Shown here piece after piece: positions 27,101-41,900 of a stretch of DNA of 64,000 nucleotides. The DNA lies in NCBI GenBank assembly GCA_013397115.1, contig VWZW01004068.1, positions 1,409 through 65,408 of the forward strand. The letters are read 5' to 3'. This DNA comes from Edolisoma coerulescens. Its lineage: Eukaryota; Chordata; Aves; Passeriformes; Campephagidae. The position numbers and the translations under genes are program-made. The first letter of the stretch is position 1; the number at the start of each line of letters is the position of its first letter. Below the pieces are notes generated by a model, which worked only from the letters and a program-made list of their open reading frames with translations, was not told the DNA's origin and did not search any database.

Positions 27101-30100
27101 ACTGCCGTCTTACTCGATGAAAACGCTGATGTGAATCAAGCAGGCAGCAAGGTCAGACCTCTGTTTAAAAACAAAGCCGGTGCTAAAGCACTGAACAAAA
27201 TATTGGAAAATATGCTATTAAGAAAAAGGCTTATATTGCATTTCCCAGGGGATTGTTTAGCTGACTTAACAGGTCTTCTCCACCTCTGGCTCCTAGGATG
27301 CTGTCACAATCACTGCAAAAAGTAACACTGCACTGGGGAAATGTATTTATTACTTATTTTCTACAAACATTCTGAAAAACCAAAGATTTGTGGCTCTGCT
27401 GGAACAGCCTAGTCCAAGAAAGCAATTTTAAAAGGCCCTTTTTAAGCCTTTACCACTCAGTGTGGGGAGCGGCTGATCACATATATTGGTTCTGACACCT
27501 GCCCTATTCAGGAGAGATTGGTCTCCAGTATCAGGAGAGAACAGTGTCAGCTTTGGTGCCTTGCTGCCCAAGTGAGCTGACTCCAAAGGACAGCTTTATT
27601 CAGGGAAAGCAGCAGCATGGCCTCTCAGCCTTGGCAGGCCGGCTGTGCTGGGCAGCAGGGCTGTGGTTTGAGCCCAACATCACCTCTGGTGAGCTCCCAA
27701 CTGCAGGATGTGCAGAAAAGCAAACAAAGATCTATCTAGAGCCACTGCTTCATCCAGTTTGTTTAGCTGGTTTGCTTCCAAGGTTCATGGTTACCATCCA
27801 GCACCACGCAAGTTAAACCAAGCACTAAAGTGTGCAGGACAGTCCTCCTTGGGGAAGCCAAGAGTGTCTGAGCTCACTGACGGCCTCTGCCCATTGCATC
27901 AGCCACCCTGCTTCTCTGAAGGGCTGACAGCACCTGCAGCACACCTAGCCATGCATTCAAGCAGCACCACAGCACCCTTCCCTTCCAGACAGCCCTTGCC
28001 AGCCTGCTGGAGGAGCCAGAGGGGCAGGATTGGTCCTTTGGAAAAGCTCAGAGTCCAAGTGACAAGCACAACCCAAGCTCCACTTAGGAAAAACCCACTT
28101 CTCATTGTGAAGTGAACAGACAGCTCTGTACAGAAAACACATTCCAGTTCCCTGCACTATTGATTTTCCAGTGAAAAGAGACAAGCTAATCCATTAAAGT
28201 TAGTTGCTTCAAAGCGTGGTCTCGCAGTTGCTTCAGTCTGGTCCCAAAGGCTGACTCTCCCACCCAGTGTTTGCCTTCTGGCTGATGTTTCTTTTACTCA
28301 AAATGCCATCAGTTACAAGGAAGCAAGAAAAATCACCCATCAGAAGCTGAACTCCAGCTCTTAGGTCACTGGTACAAGAAGTTTATATTTCACTTCCACA
28401 ACACCACACTCATCTGCCTCTCCTCCTGATGGCTCAGGAGGAACCTCTTTCACAAGGCCAGTTATTATCTGAAGATCCCTCTGCATAAGAAAACATAAGG
28501 GGTGTGGAAACCTCCAGTAGAGCCAGTTTATCTGTCACAGGCGTATGATGAGCAAGCAATTGAAAGGATTTATTGATGAGCCCACAGAAGAATGGACCAG
28601 GATGAAGGAGGCAGGATTTATGCCATATTAACAAGGCTGTGTGCCAATTTCAACCTATTAGTTGCACAGTAAAAAGAGCTGAGACTTGCCTTCCCATCCC
28701 ACATCCAGACACCATTTATTTTAGCAGAACTTGGCTCCTATCCCTCTTCAACCACTTCAGACCAAAGCAACAACTTAACTGACCTTACTTTTTGGAGGCT
28801 GAGTAGATGAGAGGCATGAGAAGACTCCAGTCAGCCTCTGAGACAGGGCTTTTAGCCAAGCAAAGCTGTATTTCGGAGGCACCTGTAACAATTTGGCCCG
28901 TAACAATATTGATAATTAATGCAGTACTAATTCCTCTCATGTCACAGGAATGCTTCAAAACTCAGGTGGCCTGTACACAGAAATGGCACAATATTCTGGG
29001 CTCTTTAAAAGCTTTTCCTTATTTTGAAGGCTTTCAGAACTGCCTTTATGCACAGAAGTAGCAGCTGCCTTTTTTGTACATTTGTTTCTATTTCTATATC
29101 AGTATCATAGTACACCACATCAAAATATTTGTGGTAAGGAATATAATACAATATTTTTGGCAAGAAGGTCTTACCATGAATAACTTCTTATAGGATATGC
29201 AGGGTGACAAGTTAATAGTGCCCCAGCCCTACTGCATCCTTACTGCAAGCTGAGGTAACCTAGAACACACCAATGCTACAGTTTAAGCGATTTATTTAAA
29301 CAAGATGATGACTTCACACCATCAGGATAAACTTCCATCAGCCTTCCTTGCTTTTTACAGGCTCACTCTGGGAGCCCAGGACAAGTGCCCCAAACCTTTC
29401 TGACTGATGTGCTGTGAAATCAGTCCTCCTTGCTCCAGCTCCTGCCACTGAGGCAGCTTCCTTCCCCACCACAGGTTCTCAAGGTCTCTAGACATTGAGA
29501 CCTGTAAGAATGAATATCCAGGAGACAGCAGCTGTGACCCATTTATTACTGGATGTTGCTGCAGGGCACAGCTAAGGAAGGCAGGGCAGAGGAAAAGCAT
29601 TTGCTGCAAAGGGAACCGTGGAGAAAACCCAGGTGCCCTTGGAAGAAGCACTCTGCTTGCAGCACTGCTCCAGCTCCCAGCTGGCAACAGACAGCTTAGA
29701 TCAAGCATGGGTGTTCAAGTACTGCCATGAGGGCTCCTCTCATATCACTGCTGGGAGGCAAAATATAAAACAAAAAACCAACCAAAAAAACTCCCCCCCA
29801 AAAAAAAAAAAAATCTACAGAGGCCAACAATGGACCAAGAGGCCACAAGAGCATCGTGTACCAAACAAGCTGATAAAACTGCCCCAGTGCAGGTAAATGC
29901 ATTTGGAAAGATCCATTTCGACAACAAAAAATCTGAGATACCTTTACGCAGAGCAGGGCACAGGCAGAGCTGGGAAGGAGAAATGCCGTGGAGGGAAGCA
30001 GAGCACATACAGCAGGCACACAAAGCCCAGCACTCCAGCCCACAGCCAGAGCGCGGCAGGAAGGCAGCACCGCGCCGAGGCCGAGGGGATCCACACCAAC

Positions 30101-33100
30101 ACTTATCAGTTCAGCCTTCGCATTTGCAGATGCAGTCCTGCCGGCACTGAGCAATGGTACAATGGTACCTGTGTCCTCAGACCACCCCCTCACCCCCTGC
30201 ACAGCCTCCCGCTGCTGCAGCCTGGCCCCGCTCTGGTCACTGATCAGAGCGTCGGGCCGGGGTGACATTGTCCCCTCCTGAAGAGGGACAGTAAGCGCCT
30301 GCAAGCCCGCTCATTTTATTCACTGCACAAGCACGTTTCCAACTGGGATAATCTCCATTAAACCATCTGCGCTCCCATCCTCGCCCGGCCTGCACCCGCT
30401 GGGCTGCCTGCGATACTGCAGCATCTGCGAACCGGCACAAGCGGATGCCGCGGCCCTTTCCCAATCAGCTAAAAAAACCAACATAGACTCAGACAGAACA
30501 GATGCACCTGGTGGCTTTGACGCGCTACCGAGCCAGGCTACCAGGAGTACCTGTGCCAGTGCCTCTTCCGAAAAGCACATGGCTCCCCTTGAGAATTTAA
30601 GCCATTTCCTTTCCATCATGGGAAGACACCATGTCCCAGATTGCCAGAAGAGGAGGGATGAGAACAGAGTAGAGGTTTCAGCCTCAGCGGCTGCCCTGGT
30701 GCAGAACAGAAGCATTGTTTGCCAGGTCATGAACACAGTTTGGATTAGACACTCTGAATGGCTGCTGATCCCCAGGATTTAATCTCTTATTTATCTCAGT
30801 ATCTGCTTTCTAGAAACAGGGACTATCATGTCACATCCTACATGACTTGGACAGAAAGACAAGGAAGTGTTACAATGAAAGATCTGAAACTTAAATCTGC
30901 TGCCCTTTCCCCATGACCTCCACAGCAGAGCCCTGTGGACCCTACAGAGTGCATGATAAAGCAGCTGCGCTGAAGTGTGAATTCAGCACTGAGAGAACGT
31001 GACCCTGTCCTCAGCATTGCCAGAGACAGCCAAGGGACTTGGGAGTCACTCCAGCTGTTGAGGACATGGCAGGGTGGTGACAGGTCTGAAGCAAAGATAG
31101 AAAGCCATCGATCTGCTTTAACTGTGATCACTGCTTGCCTTCAACAAGGTCGCTGGGCTGCCCAACACACGCCTTTCTTCCAGCCCATTTGTCCTGCAGG
31201 GTCTTGCCCTCACAGGAGTGGAACAGCACAGCAAGGATCACGCTTCAAACCTCCCAGGTCTTTTATAGTCCCAAAAAGGAGGTAAATATTAGCAGCAAGT
31301 GATGGGACAGAAGCAAAAGTCTATTTACATATTTCCTCCACTTGCCTTCACTTATTTGTTTTGCAAGTCTTTATTTTCCAAAGCGATTTATAAACAAGAA
31401 GCGAGACAACCATTTGTTCAGACAAAGGTTAATAGGGGCCTAGCAGTCTCTGAAGACTCTGCAGACACACTTAGGTGTGAAATCTTGGAGCAGCAATAAA
31501 GATGCTGCACAGACAAGCAAGTCTCAAGAGAAGAATTTAATCTGTCTAAATATTCTCATTACGTACATAGTTTTCAGCTTCCATTCACAGTAATCAGAGC
31601 AGAGACAGCTTCCAGAAGCCTTTCTAGACAATAAGGCGTGAAAAAGGATTTTTACATCAGTCATTATTCTTCTCTCCATCCCCAGCTTGAAGAGTCAATG
31701 TTTGAAATGGTTTTTGTTGAAAAGAAGACACGGTGTTGGGAGAGAAAAAGTTGACAGGAGGAAGGCAGCACGGGTCTCTGGCAGACTGGTGGGACTTGGC
31801 ACAAGGCAGCTCCCATTGGCACCATTTGTCCAGAAAACCTCAAATAGATCATTCTCCTGGTAGTCCAAAATAGGTTTTCTGTAGGGTCATGCACAGAGTA
31901 TGAAATACAACACTACTTCCAGAAAACTGCTTCACTGGAACTGGCAAGAAGTTTCAGTTACATCCACCCATCTTGCTCCTAAAAGTCACTTAAACCTAAA
32001 TACAGTACTAAGATAAGGCAGGAAACCTAGAGGCAGGCATCTAGGACAAAAGGGCTGATCCAAAAACTCAGCTGCTTTCTTTTGGGATCACAGTGTCCAT
32101 CTGTCCCCTTGCCACAGGGGAACTTGTCTGCAAAAAGAGACCTTGTTTGTCCACTGGAACGTGGAACCTGAATTATTCTATCAGGCAAGAATTCAAAACA
32201 GAAAGTTAAGAAAACAGAACAGTCCTCTATGGGTATGATTCCCTGTGACCAAGACAAGCTGTGCTTTTGATGCATCTCACCCCTCCTCACTTTCGTGTTG
32301 CATTTTCCCCTTCAGACAGGCAGGTTTCAGCTTTTCTGGCATGTTCAAAATTCTGCTTCTGTACACAAGAAGCTTGGACAAAATGTGTAGAGGTAATTAC
32401 AGTGGTTTACTACTGAATTTTTTGCTTGAAGTCAAGTGACTTCCTTCCCCTGCCCTCCCATCCCCAGGTTTCTCTCAGAAAGTTTAAGAACTCAACTGGT
32501 CACTGGTTGTCCACACTGCAAACGGGACAGTGGAGAAAATATTAACCAGGACAGCAGGGGAAAAATATTAGCCAGCACAGCCACTTCAGAGGCAGCCCAA
32601 ACTCAGAGCCAGGGTCAGTACCATGGTCTGAGTGTTTTATAAATGATTACATCTCTTATCCCTCTCTAAGGAGGTCACCATCCTCTCTGTTTTCTGGAGA
32701 AGGAAACCACACAGGTCAAGCAGGAAGTGGGACCAGAAAAGCTGGAGGCAGAACAAGTCCCAGTTTACTCCCATCTTCACCCAGTAAGAAGCATTAGAGA
32801 CCGTAACAGAAAAGCACAACTTGGAGGTAATGCTGACACCCAGCAGTCTCCTGAAAACAGTGATTGTGAGAACTGACCCCACCAGTAACCCACTACAGAC
32901 TGGTCTGTTCTCCCACAAACAATCCCACCCTCCATCTAAGGGGGCACAGAGAACAACATTGAAGCCTCATCCCAGTTACTGAGCAGGAAAGGATTAACCA
33001 CTAGCAAAGACTTTGCAGATATTTATTCTCCAAATCCACAAGACAAGCAGAGGGAAAAGCTCCTCTGAGAGTTATGTACACAGACTGCAAGTCTAATGCT

Positions 33101-35904
33101 TACACAGTCTTAATTTTTTTAATTTTGCAAGTCCTAACAACAATTATCTTCATGAATTATAGACATAATATCCGAGAGATGCAGGCAGTAATTAATGCAT
33201 GTCTGCCTTTTCTGACTAGCTCCTTCTGCTGGGTCAGGGAGAGTTATTGAAATTCAGGAAGGAAATCTTCAATCTTCTAGAAGTTTTAAAGAAACAGACC
33301 AAGACAGAATTTAATAAAGCAATAATATTTCTCCTAAATAATTAACTAGACTTTGACATTCACTAATATTTCTGAGGCCCAGCTCTTACTTTTGCAATAA
33401 CACTGGATGTGATCCACTGCATGTCCAAAATGTACTAACTCCAAAATTACCTCTGGATTTCTCTGCACACACGCAGCCACCCTCATTCCTTTTACTTAAA
33501 ATTCTCACTGAGACCCTTAACAGAAGCCACACTGCACAGCACTGGCATCCTTCCTCCTCCTATTTTGCCCTACCGACATCTGTCTCCAAATACGAGCGCT
33601 CAGCACACCCCAAGCTCTAGAGAAGCCGTGTTCATCATCCTTTGGGAAAAACCCTGGGTTCAGAGCAGAACCCAGCACAGCATTAGATGCAATAGACAAT
33701 CCTGAACTACACAAAACTATTACTAAGGCAGTGTATAGCACTGGATGTTGCCTAAGCTGGTTGTTTCCATCATCTTTCAAGTAGCAGATTGTCCTGCAGC
33801 ATTAACAATTTTATTCACATAAAGAATGGACTCAATGATCCTTGTGGGTCCCTTCAAACTCTGGGTATTTTTATTCTAAAGCACTCAAGTGAGTTTAATA
33901 TACTTCAGTATCTTGACAACAGTTACCCCCAAGCGAATATTACTTAGCCAGCCACTGAAAAACCCAGTGAAGAAAAACCAGCCTTTGGCAAAAACATCTC
34001 ACCTGCTTATGCAACATAAAACTACACACCAAGATGGACAGAACTCAAACTCAAAACCATAAGGATCATTCTGATGGCCAACAAGTTCAAACACAGCCAT
34101 GTCACCAAGAATAAGGAGGGGATATTTAGCCAAAAAAGTCAGACTGAACCAAAAGTTTCATACTCTGTTGTTCGCTTGAACTACATTATTTCTACAAGAA
34201 AAAAAAATCCCTATGCACTAGAAGCAGAGTTTAAATGGCAACAATAGTCATCCCAATTCAAGGAGCTCACCAGATACAGCCTGTAAGCATCAATCCTTCG
34301 AATTGGCCCCCAGCACTTGTCCGTGTCGTTGTACTTTGTGCCATCTCCAACACTGCAAGAATGGTTGCCAGTGACACTGCTGGGAAAGGAGGGAGAAACA
34401 AAAGACAGTAATTAACTCCTAGCAGATGTCTTCCCCTCTCCTGCATTCAAGAAAGAAGAATGAGCAGAGGCCAATCCTCCTCTCTGTCCCTGACCACACT
34501 CACTCCCTTACATTTTCTGGACTGTGTAACACAGCAAGTCGCTGAGTACCCAAGGTTTAAAGGCAAATTCTTCAATTGCCTGCAGTTATTTGCAAGTTTG
34601 ATCATTTAATCATCAAGCTGGTGAGCTTAAATCTTTTACGGTTCGCAGAGGTTTTCCATTTTTGAGATACAAGTCCAAATCCAGCCCAGATTTGATCAAA
34701 CCAATCTTTTTCATTATCTGTTTCTTTGAGAAAGGCACCACTCCCAGTCCAGTACCGCTGGACCATCACCACTCACTGGCCTCAGGCTTAGTAAGCATCA
34801 CACCCCCCAGCTCTTACCCAAAGAGACAGAGAAGGGAACATATTACAGAGTATTGCAAACTATGGATCAACAAGTCCCATGTCTGCAAGTGCTGAAGCTG
34901 GAAATACTTCACACCTGAGGACTTGTCTGGAACTAGGTCAGCTACTTCGCAGGCAGGCAGCAGGCACTCAGGTGGGGAATACAAAGCAATTTCACCTCCC
35001 ACCCACAAGAGATGAGCTGTCCTTGAGTCATTTCTCCACCCCATGCTTTGGAAAGTACAGCTGATCCTAGTCAGACTTATCACCCCCATCAAACCCTAAG
35101 CCTGCCCTGTTCCCTGGCAGCACACAGCCCCTCAGCAGTAAGCACACTTACCAGGTCACCTGCATGAGAGAGATCGGCACCGCTGCTGCATAGATTGCCA
35201 GATCCCCATAGAGGTAGATAATTATGCAGAAATAGAAGAGGTTGACACCCACTGCAGAAAAAGAAAATATTGTCCAGATTCAGCAGAGTATACAGAGACT
35301 CTTGTACTCTGCACTTCAAATATACAAAATTTTTAAGATCTTAAATCACCATTTGCCTCCATAGTTTCTGCAGCAAACTCCACCCAAGCTCAGGGAACTT
35401 ACCATGGAACAAGAACTGATGGGGCATGAGGGGTCTCAGGGCTCCACTCTGCCTCCTTCAATACCTGGCACTGACACTAAACCCTCTAGTTCGAGCCCAT
35501 CCTGCAGTCAAGACCAACAGGTCTCACCTAAGTCACCTGCCAGATGAAGCTGTCAGCTCGGAACAGCCACAGGCAAACATCCAGGTGATGCTCTCCGACT
35601 CAGTGTGAGCACAGCCTGACGAAGTGAAATGCAGAGAGAATGTTTCTAGGCTCTGCTGATTCCAAACCCTCTGACTGCAAACTTGCAGGACCTTCACAAT
35701 ATGGATTTGTAGGGATTTGACCCTGCAGAGCTCAGATTTCAATGGGCTGAAACGGAGCTGCTTTGGGAGATTCCCTACCACTGGCAACTTGAGCCACGGT
35801 ACAATCCTGCAAACTTTAAAACTTTCTGCAGCCCACTTACCCTGATGCCACCACATACACTGCTCCTGCCCCTACTCGTTTTTTTGGATAGGTTTTTTCT
35901 CTGC

Positions 35905-35947
<43 letters not shown>

Positions 35948-38900
35948 TTAAATCTTGTCCTGCCTTCACCTATGAAGGACTAAAAAAAAAATCTTACACA
36001 AATTAATTGGGCACACAGAACAGCCTTACTGAGGCACAACAAGACACTGCTGTGAAGGGCTAAAATCTACAGGGATAAAGAACTGCTTGAGGAGACTCCA
36101 GGATTCTCTTCTTCCAAGCAAGTCTGTATAAATCTCACCAAGGAAAAACAAATTGGAAGGTATTTTATTTCAGAGTCATATGAGTTACAGAATAAAAGCC
36201 TCAAATTTATTTAATTTAGGAAGTTGACATTGAAGGAAAACAGCTTAAGAAACCTACTCATACTTTCAAGTTGTGATGCCACCTGATGCTTAATCCCAGT
36301 GCAGCTTGAGCAAACCTCACACTCACAGCTGTGACAACTATCAAACAAGGACAACACTGCTGCAGGAATGAGGACTCATTCCTACAATGTTTGGGTGCCC
36401 CAAAGCTTTACCATGTTTTGCCATCATACTGCCCCTGGATCTCTGGATGTCAGGAAACATTAATAGGCATTCTCCTTTGTTTAAATAAATTATTCCGTGT
36501 GCTGAGCCTGCTTAGCATAAAAGGGGCCGTATCAGGGAAATACCAAGAGAACTTCCCTGCTTCTGTACAGTAGCACACTAAATCAGTGCTCTAGAGCTGT
36601 TCCTGGAGACAAATGGACTTATTACAGAAATTGTCAGATCATTCCATATAGTTCTCCCCTTGTTTTCTTGCTCTGTGAAAGATGTCTTCACAGTTATGGA
36701 GTCTCTGAATTGTGCTGGAGACAGCAACAAACTACCTACCAGTCTTCTCCAATTTCCCATTAAGAAGGGTTGAAGGTTTTAAAAAATATCTGACATAGGA
36801 CAGAAGCTGCAGAGACACGAAGCTCAGGACTACACTGACTCAGATAGATACTCTGTTTTGGGATCTGAGACTGGTTCTCAGGACTCAGCTGCCCCACACA
36901 CCCAAAGTAAGGCTGACATGACCAGCTAAGCCACAGAAGCACCAGCCAGTACCCAGCAGCACACACTACATCCCCATTCCAGTGCAGACCTCTCTGTCTG
37001 CAGGAAGCACAGGTGACACTCCTCTCCCAAACTCATCCCCTCCAAGACAGGAAGACTTTAGCATCATTTCTTTTACAAACTGCTGCTGACCCTCCCTGAT
37101 CAATACTTTCATTACTGGGCACAAAACGGGGTGAAAAAAAATCAATGACTTCCTGTGAGGAAACAGCATGATAGATGTGCCTAGAATCTATTGCTGCAAT
37201 AAATGACTGCTCGGTCCCAGAAGAAAGCACCCAACATTGTACGTTAAAAAATAAAAATATTAAATCAAGAAAAAAAGTAGTTTTTCAGAGCCAGCTCTTT
37301 CAAAAGAGCACACAGGCTCTTCACAGCCTAAACTTAAGTCAGCTCCCTTTAAGAAAGCAGACAATCTGAAATTGAGATTTATCCCCAGCTTACCTCCTAG
37401 GACTGTGGATTCAACTCCTGTCAGATTGTTGAAAATAAAAATCAGTCAAGGGAAAGGAGCAGAGAACTCACTAGAAATCAGGGATTTTGAGGTCTACTGC
37501 ACAGCTTTCATCAGCTTTCCCTCTGGAGGCTGTAAAGCACTCCATCACCTTGGGTTTGGATCCATACTTTGTATATCATGAGTAAACACCCAGACATTTG
37601 CCAGCTGTGAAACCTCACAGGCGGGTGCTCGGAGCTGGGAATTCCCCAGTGTGGCCCAGTTTCTCAGCACTAAGTGGTCACTGAGCAGCTGCCCTTGCTG
37701 AAGGCCTTTCTGTGCAGCTGCAGGGAGGGAGCACCTCAGCAGGGACCTGCAGAGGGAGGTCCTTCACCTGTCTGTCTCTGCAGCCACTTGCAGGCCAGAG
37801 CGTGTCTCTGAATGGGGACTCAGGGACAGGGATGGAGCCTCACTGCTGAGCTCAGACAGAGGGAAAGCAGCAAATGAGTTACGGCTGTCCCAGGCCCTTT
37901 GTTGCAGGCACCTCATCCCATCTGGAAGTCACAAGTAGGGTCAGGCCATGGCCTGCAGCTGTTCCAGCCACCTTCCTGCAGATGGATTCTGCCCTTTGTG
38001 ATGGGCTAAGTAGACCCTGGGGAGGATCCCTAACACAGAAATCAGATAACTCTGGCTAAAGCAACATTAAGAAGAGGGATTAAGATTTAAGAGTACTAAG
38101 CAGTTTATTTCACTTTGCTCAGAAGCTACATCAGTGCCGATAGAGAGAGGACACATATTCCCAGCTCCCTCTGCTGGCTGAGCACCAGAGAGGCCCAGAA
38201 CCTGCCTGGCTTCTGGGAGTCCTCTCCAGCTCCCCTGTGAAGCACATGCAAAGAAGGGGCCTCCTGAAACTTGATGAGAACACTCTGACTCCTGTGATTC
38301 CCACCCCTCCACAGCCCAGTCCTCAGCAATACTGCTAAACCTTGTTACATGATTGCTCTCAAAGCACTTCTCAAATATTGCTCCTCAGAGGAACATCAAG
38401 AGACAGGGATGCGTTCACCATATTTTACACACAGCAAAGCAAACAAGCAAGACAACTTGCCTAAGGTCATAACAACTCAGTGCTACAGGCAAGACCAGGA
38501 ACAAGATGTTTCCAACACACTTCACTTCTCTGACTAAAAACATGGCAGCCTACTCGAAGGTGGATTATTTTGATAGTCCCAAATTACTCAAATCTACAAA
38601 ATCCCAGAAGAGGCATGCAGGAAAAATAAAAAGTTTTTTTCAATTAACTTTAAAATAAAAAAATAAAGTTCAAAGAATATTCACTCCTTAAGCCCAGCTG
38701 CCCTTCAGAGGCAACAGCTTTAAGCTGGCATAACACTGATGTAATGAAGTGGAAAAAACCCAGCCTTCCATCACCTCTTTGTAAGGTGGCCAGTGAACAA
38801 GGGGAAACATAACTTTCCACAAAAAATGGGGCCTGACAGGCTCAAAACTGCACAGCCATGGTGTCTGATGATGTTCTGGCTCTGCACAGCATTTCATTGT

Positions 38901-41900
38901 CCTGCTTTACAGGTCTCAGAATTCTCACCACTGTGGTTTGCATTTCTATCACACACAGCAATGGATAGGGCTTTATTACAGCAGGGTTACAAGTTTGTTC
39001 CCTGGCATACAAAAGACATTTAAAAGCAAAAAGACAAGCCAGCTGTCTATCATATCCTCAGCAGGGACCTCTCCAGCAGTTCATGTCCCAGCTCTCTTGA
39101 TGATTCCCCAGATGCAGACAATTCCTAGAAGCTCCTATCAGAAGTCTCTCTCTCCTTCAGACTGCTATATACAGGGCTCAGGGAAGCCTGAGTGTCTTAT
39201 TCTCAAATGCTACAACCAAGATGGAGATGGAAAACACTATAGCTGGGCTCTATTGTTTCAGGCAGTGGAGATCAGAGAGGACAGATGCAGTTCAGAGGTA
39301 GGTGAAGCGCAGTCAGAAAAGGCACTGACTTACACTTGTCTGTATCAAGAAACCGGTCCCATAACCTGCAGTGTTTTGCTGGTTCCATGCCCACCACAGC
39401 AGGTTCTGGCCCACAAATACTTTGTAGAAACACCACACAGGAGGATGAATACAGTCCACAGAGGGAAGGAACAGCACATTTGGGTGGAATTCTCACAAAC
39501 TCAGATGCAAATCCACACTGAGAAGCATGCAAACTTATGGAACAGCCATACACACAACGTGCAGGAGGACCCAAAGGGACTTGAAAATGTTCCTCACTTA
39601 CCTTTATTGAAGAACATGGAAGCCATCTGGCCCATTTCCACCCTCTCAGTGATTTCAAAGATATTGGCTGAGCCACGTCTCTCTGCAAGTTAAAAACAAG
39701 AAGTGCTTCAATCAGTCCCTCCAATAAGCCCTGAGGCCAGATTACCTGGATACTTGGGAAGCTCTAGCAGCAGTTTGAAGGACAGTATGTACAACTCCAC
39801 AGCGGCAGAATCACTGGGCCAATTACTCTGCTGAAGCTAGTTTAAAAGTGTTTGGAAAATAAGATGTTCTCATCTTAGTGACCTAGAAGGAAAAGATCTT
39901 TATCAGGCTGCAGAAGGCAAACTGAATTCTCAATGAGTCTTATCTTGCAAGTGCTGAGGACTTTGGGATGAGAGCACGTGGAATTAAGGGTGAAATGGAC
40001 AGAGGAGTCCACTGGAACACTGCAGAGAAGAGACCTCACACCAGTGAAAGCATGAACTGGGTACTCACGAACTGACAGGATAGGCCGTGTCTCTGCTCGC
40101 TCGTAGCCATCCTGGAGGAGAACATCACTGTCAGACACTCCAGAGGAAGAATCCTCATCTTCATCATCCTCCTGGATGAAAAGACCAGACCACTGCTGAG
40201 ACATCTGCTACCCACAGCACAGGCTGTGCCACCCGCAGCGTCACGGTCACTTCCAGACACTCAAAGGAAGGTCCCAAACAGGGAGGGTAGGACATGCAAA
40301 GCAAAGGCAATACCAGGGAGCCCTTGGGATGCTGTGGAGGGCAGAAGAGGACACTAGCAGAGCAGGCTGAAGTGAGTGACAGGCTCTGCTGTCCCAGCCC
40401 CAGGTCACACACCCACACAGCAACACTGCCCAATTCATGCAGTGATAAGTGGCACAGAGAAGTTGGAAACTTCTGGCAGATCTGCAGTGTTGCAGAACTG
40501 GTAGAAAAAAAATATCTAGCCAGAGCAGGCAGGTCTAGTTCCTAACTCCATCCCACTAACACCAAGGCAGGGGCCTAAATCAGTGCAAACAATTATGCCT
40601 CCCTCTGATCCAGTAAAGCCACAAGTAAGTTTTACAGCAAGGACATTGTTCAGAACTGTCCACAACCTGGGATATAGCCCGAGTAACAGCAAGGACATCC
40701 CAGCCTGTCCCAGTTAAATGACCTAAGATCAGCAAGGATTTATAATCCTCAGCACACTCCAAATAGCACCAATATATTGGCTGCTACCTCTCCACATTCA
40801 TTGAGCAGTGCTCCTGGGCAAGGAGAGCGTGATCAGTAAGAAATGTGAACAGCACAAGAGATTTTTCAAAGCAGGAACAGAAAATCCTGTCTTTAATGAG
40901 CAACCCCACAGGGAACTAACAGCTATATTTTATATGGCAAAGTTAAGTACAGTAGAAATTTATTTCTTTAGAGTTAGTAACAAGGCAAGGCAAAGATGCA
41001 GGGGAATGCCAGGAAAATCCTACGTGGTAAAACAACAGGAGAAAAAAGAAAATTAAACCCCACGCAAACCTTGCGTTTTTCCATTCTCTTCCATCTCAGC
41101 TGGGCATTTGCAGCAGCCATGGCTTCCACCACAAAGGTCGTAGTCATATAGCTACAGAGAGAAGAATTCAATTGATATCATCAGTAACAGTCAAGAACTG
41201 TCACTGAAGAGAGATGGAGAATAATTCCCATCTTTTTGTAGGAGCAAACAACCAAACCAAAACAATCCTTTTGCCAGCTCCCCACATACTGTTTTGACAG
41301 AGTTTCATCTCAGTTTATTGCTCCCTTCTGCTCTTGAGATTCAGGTGTTCAAGCAGACCACAATATGCAGTAAAATATAACACACCTTCAGATATAATAA
41401 GGGACTTTAGATATTTGGAAGGCACATTCTTGGTGTTCCTGTGGGTTGAAGGCAGCAAGAGGACTTTGACCTTTGCTAGAAAGCAAGTTTCCTTCCTCTT
41501 TTAAGAACCTAGGACAAACTCAGTTCTATTCTGAAGCTCGTGGCAAAGGTACTCTGGTCCCTTAAAGAATCCTACACATGGCATCAGAAGCAAAGCAGCA
41601 ATACAAGAACAAGGAGCAGATCACAGTGCAGGCAAATACTGGAGGCCAGTGAAAAAGCTGTCCAGGGAGACAGGGACAGCCACTGATGGAAGGAGTATCA
41701 TTATCTCAGCTAAAACCAGTCCTATAATATTAATCAATAAATTTTTTAAAAACCCTCAAATCAATCTTATTTAAGGCTTTAAAGTGGTTTCTCACTGCTT
41801 CAGGAACTGGACTCGCCTATCATGCTCAAATAAGAAATCAGTTTTGCAAAAATAAAAGGAAGTGCTGAGGCCTGTGTAGCAATTTCCACCCAGGCTTTTT

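Larger units (their letters stand above)
17983..34270 (-). other. TMEM104: TMEM104 intron 7 (16.3 kb)
   Basis: The largest intron of the window. It contains two CR1 fragments (about 18,703 and 33,822), an AT-rich patch at 22,310-22,370 and an A/C-rich tract at 29,765-29,813. No nested coding gene was recognised on either strand. Confidence 0.75.
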
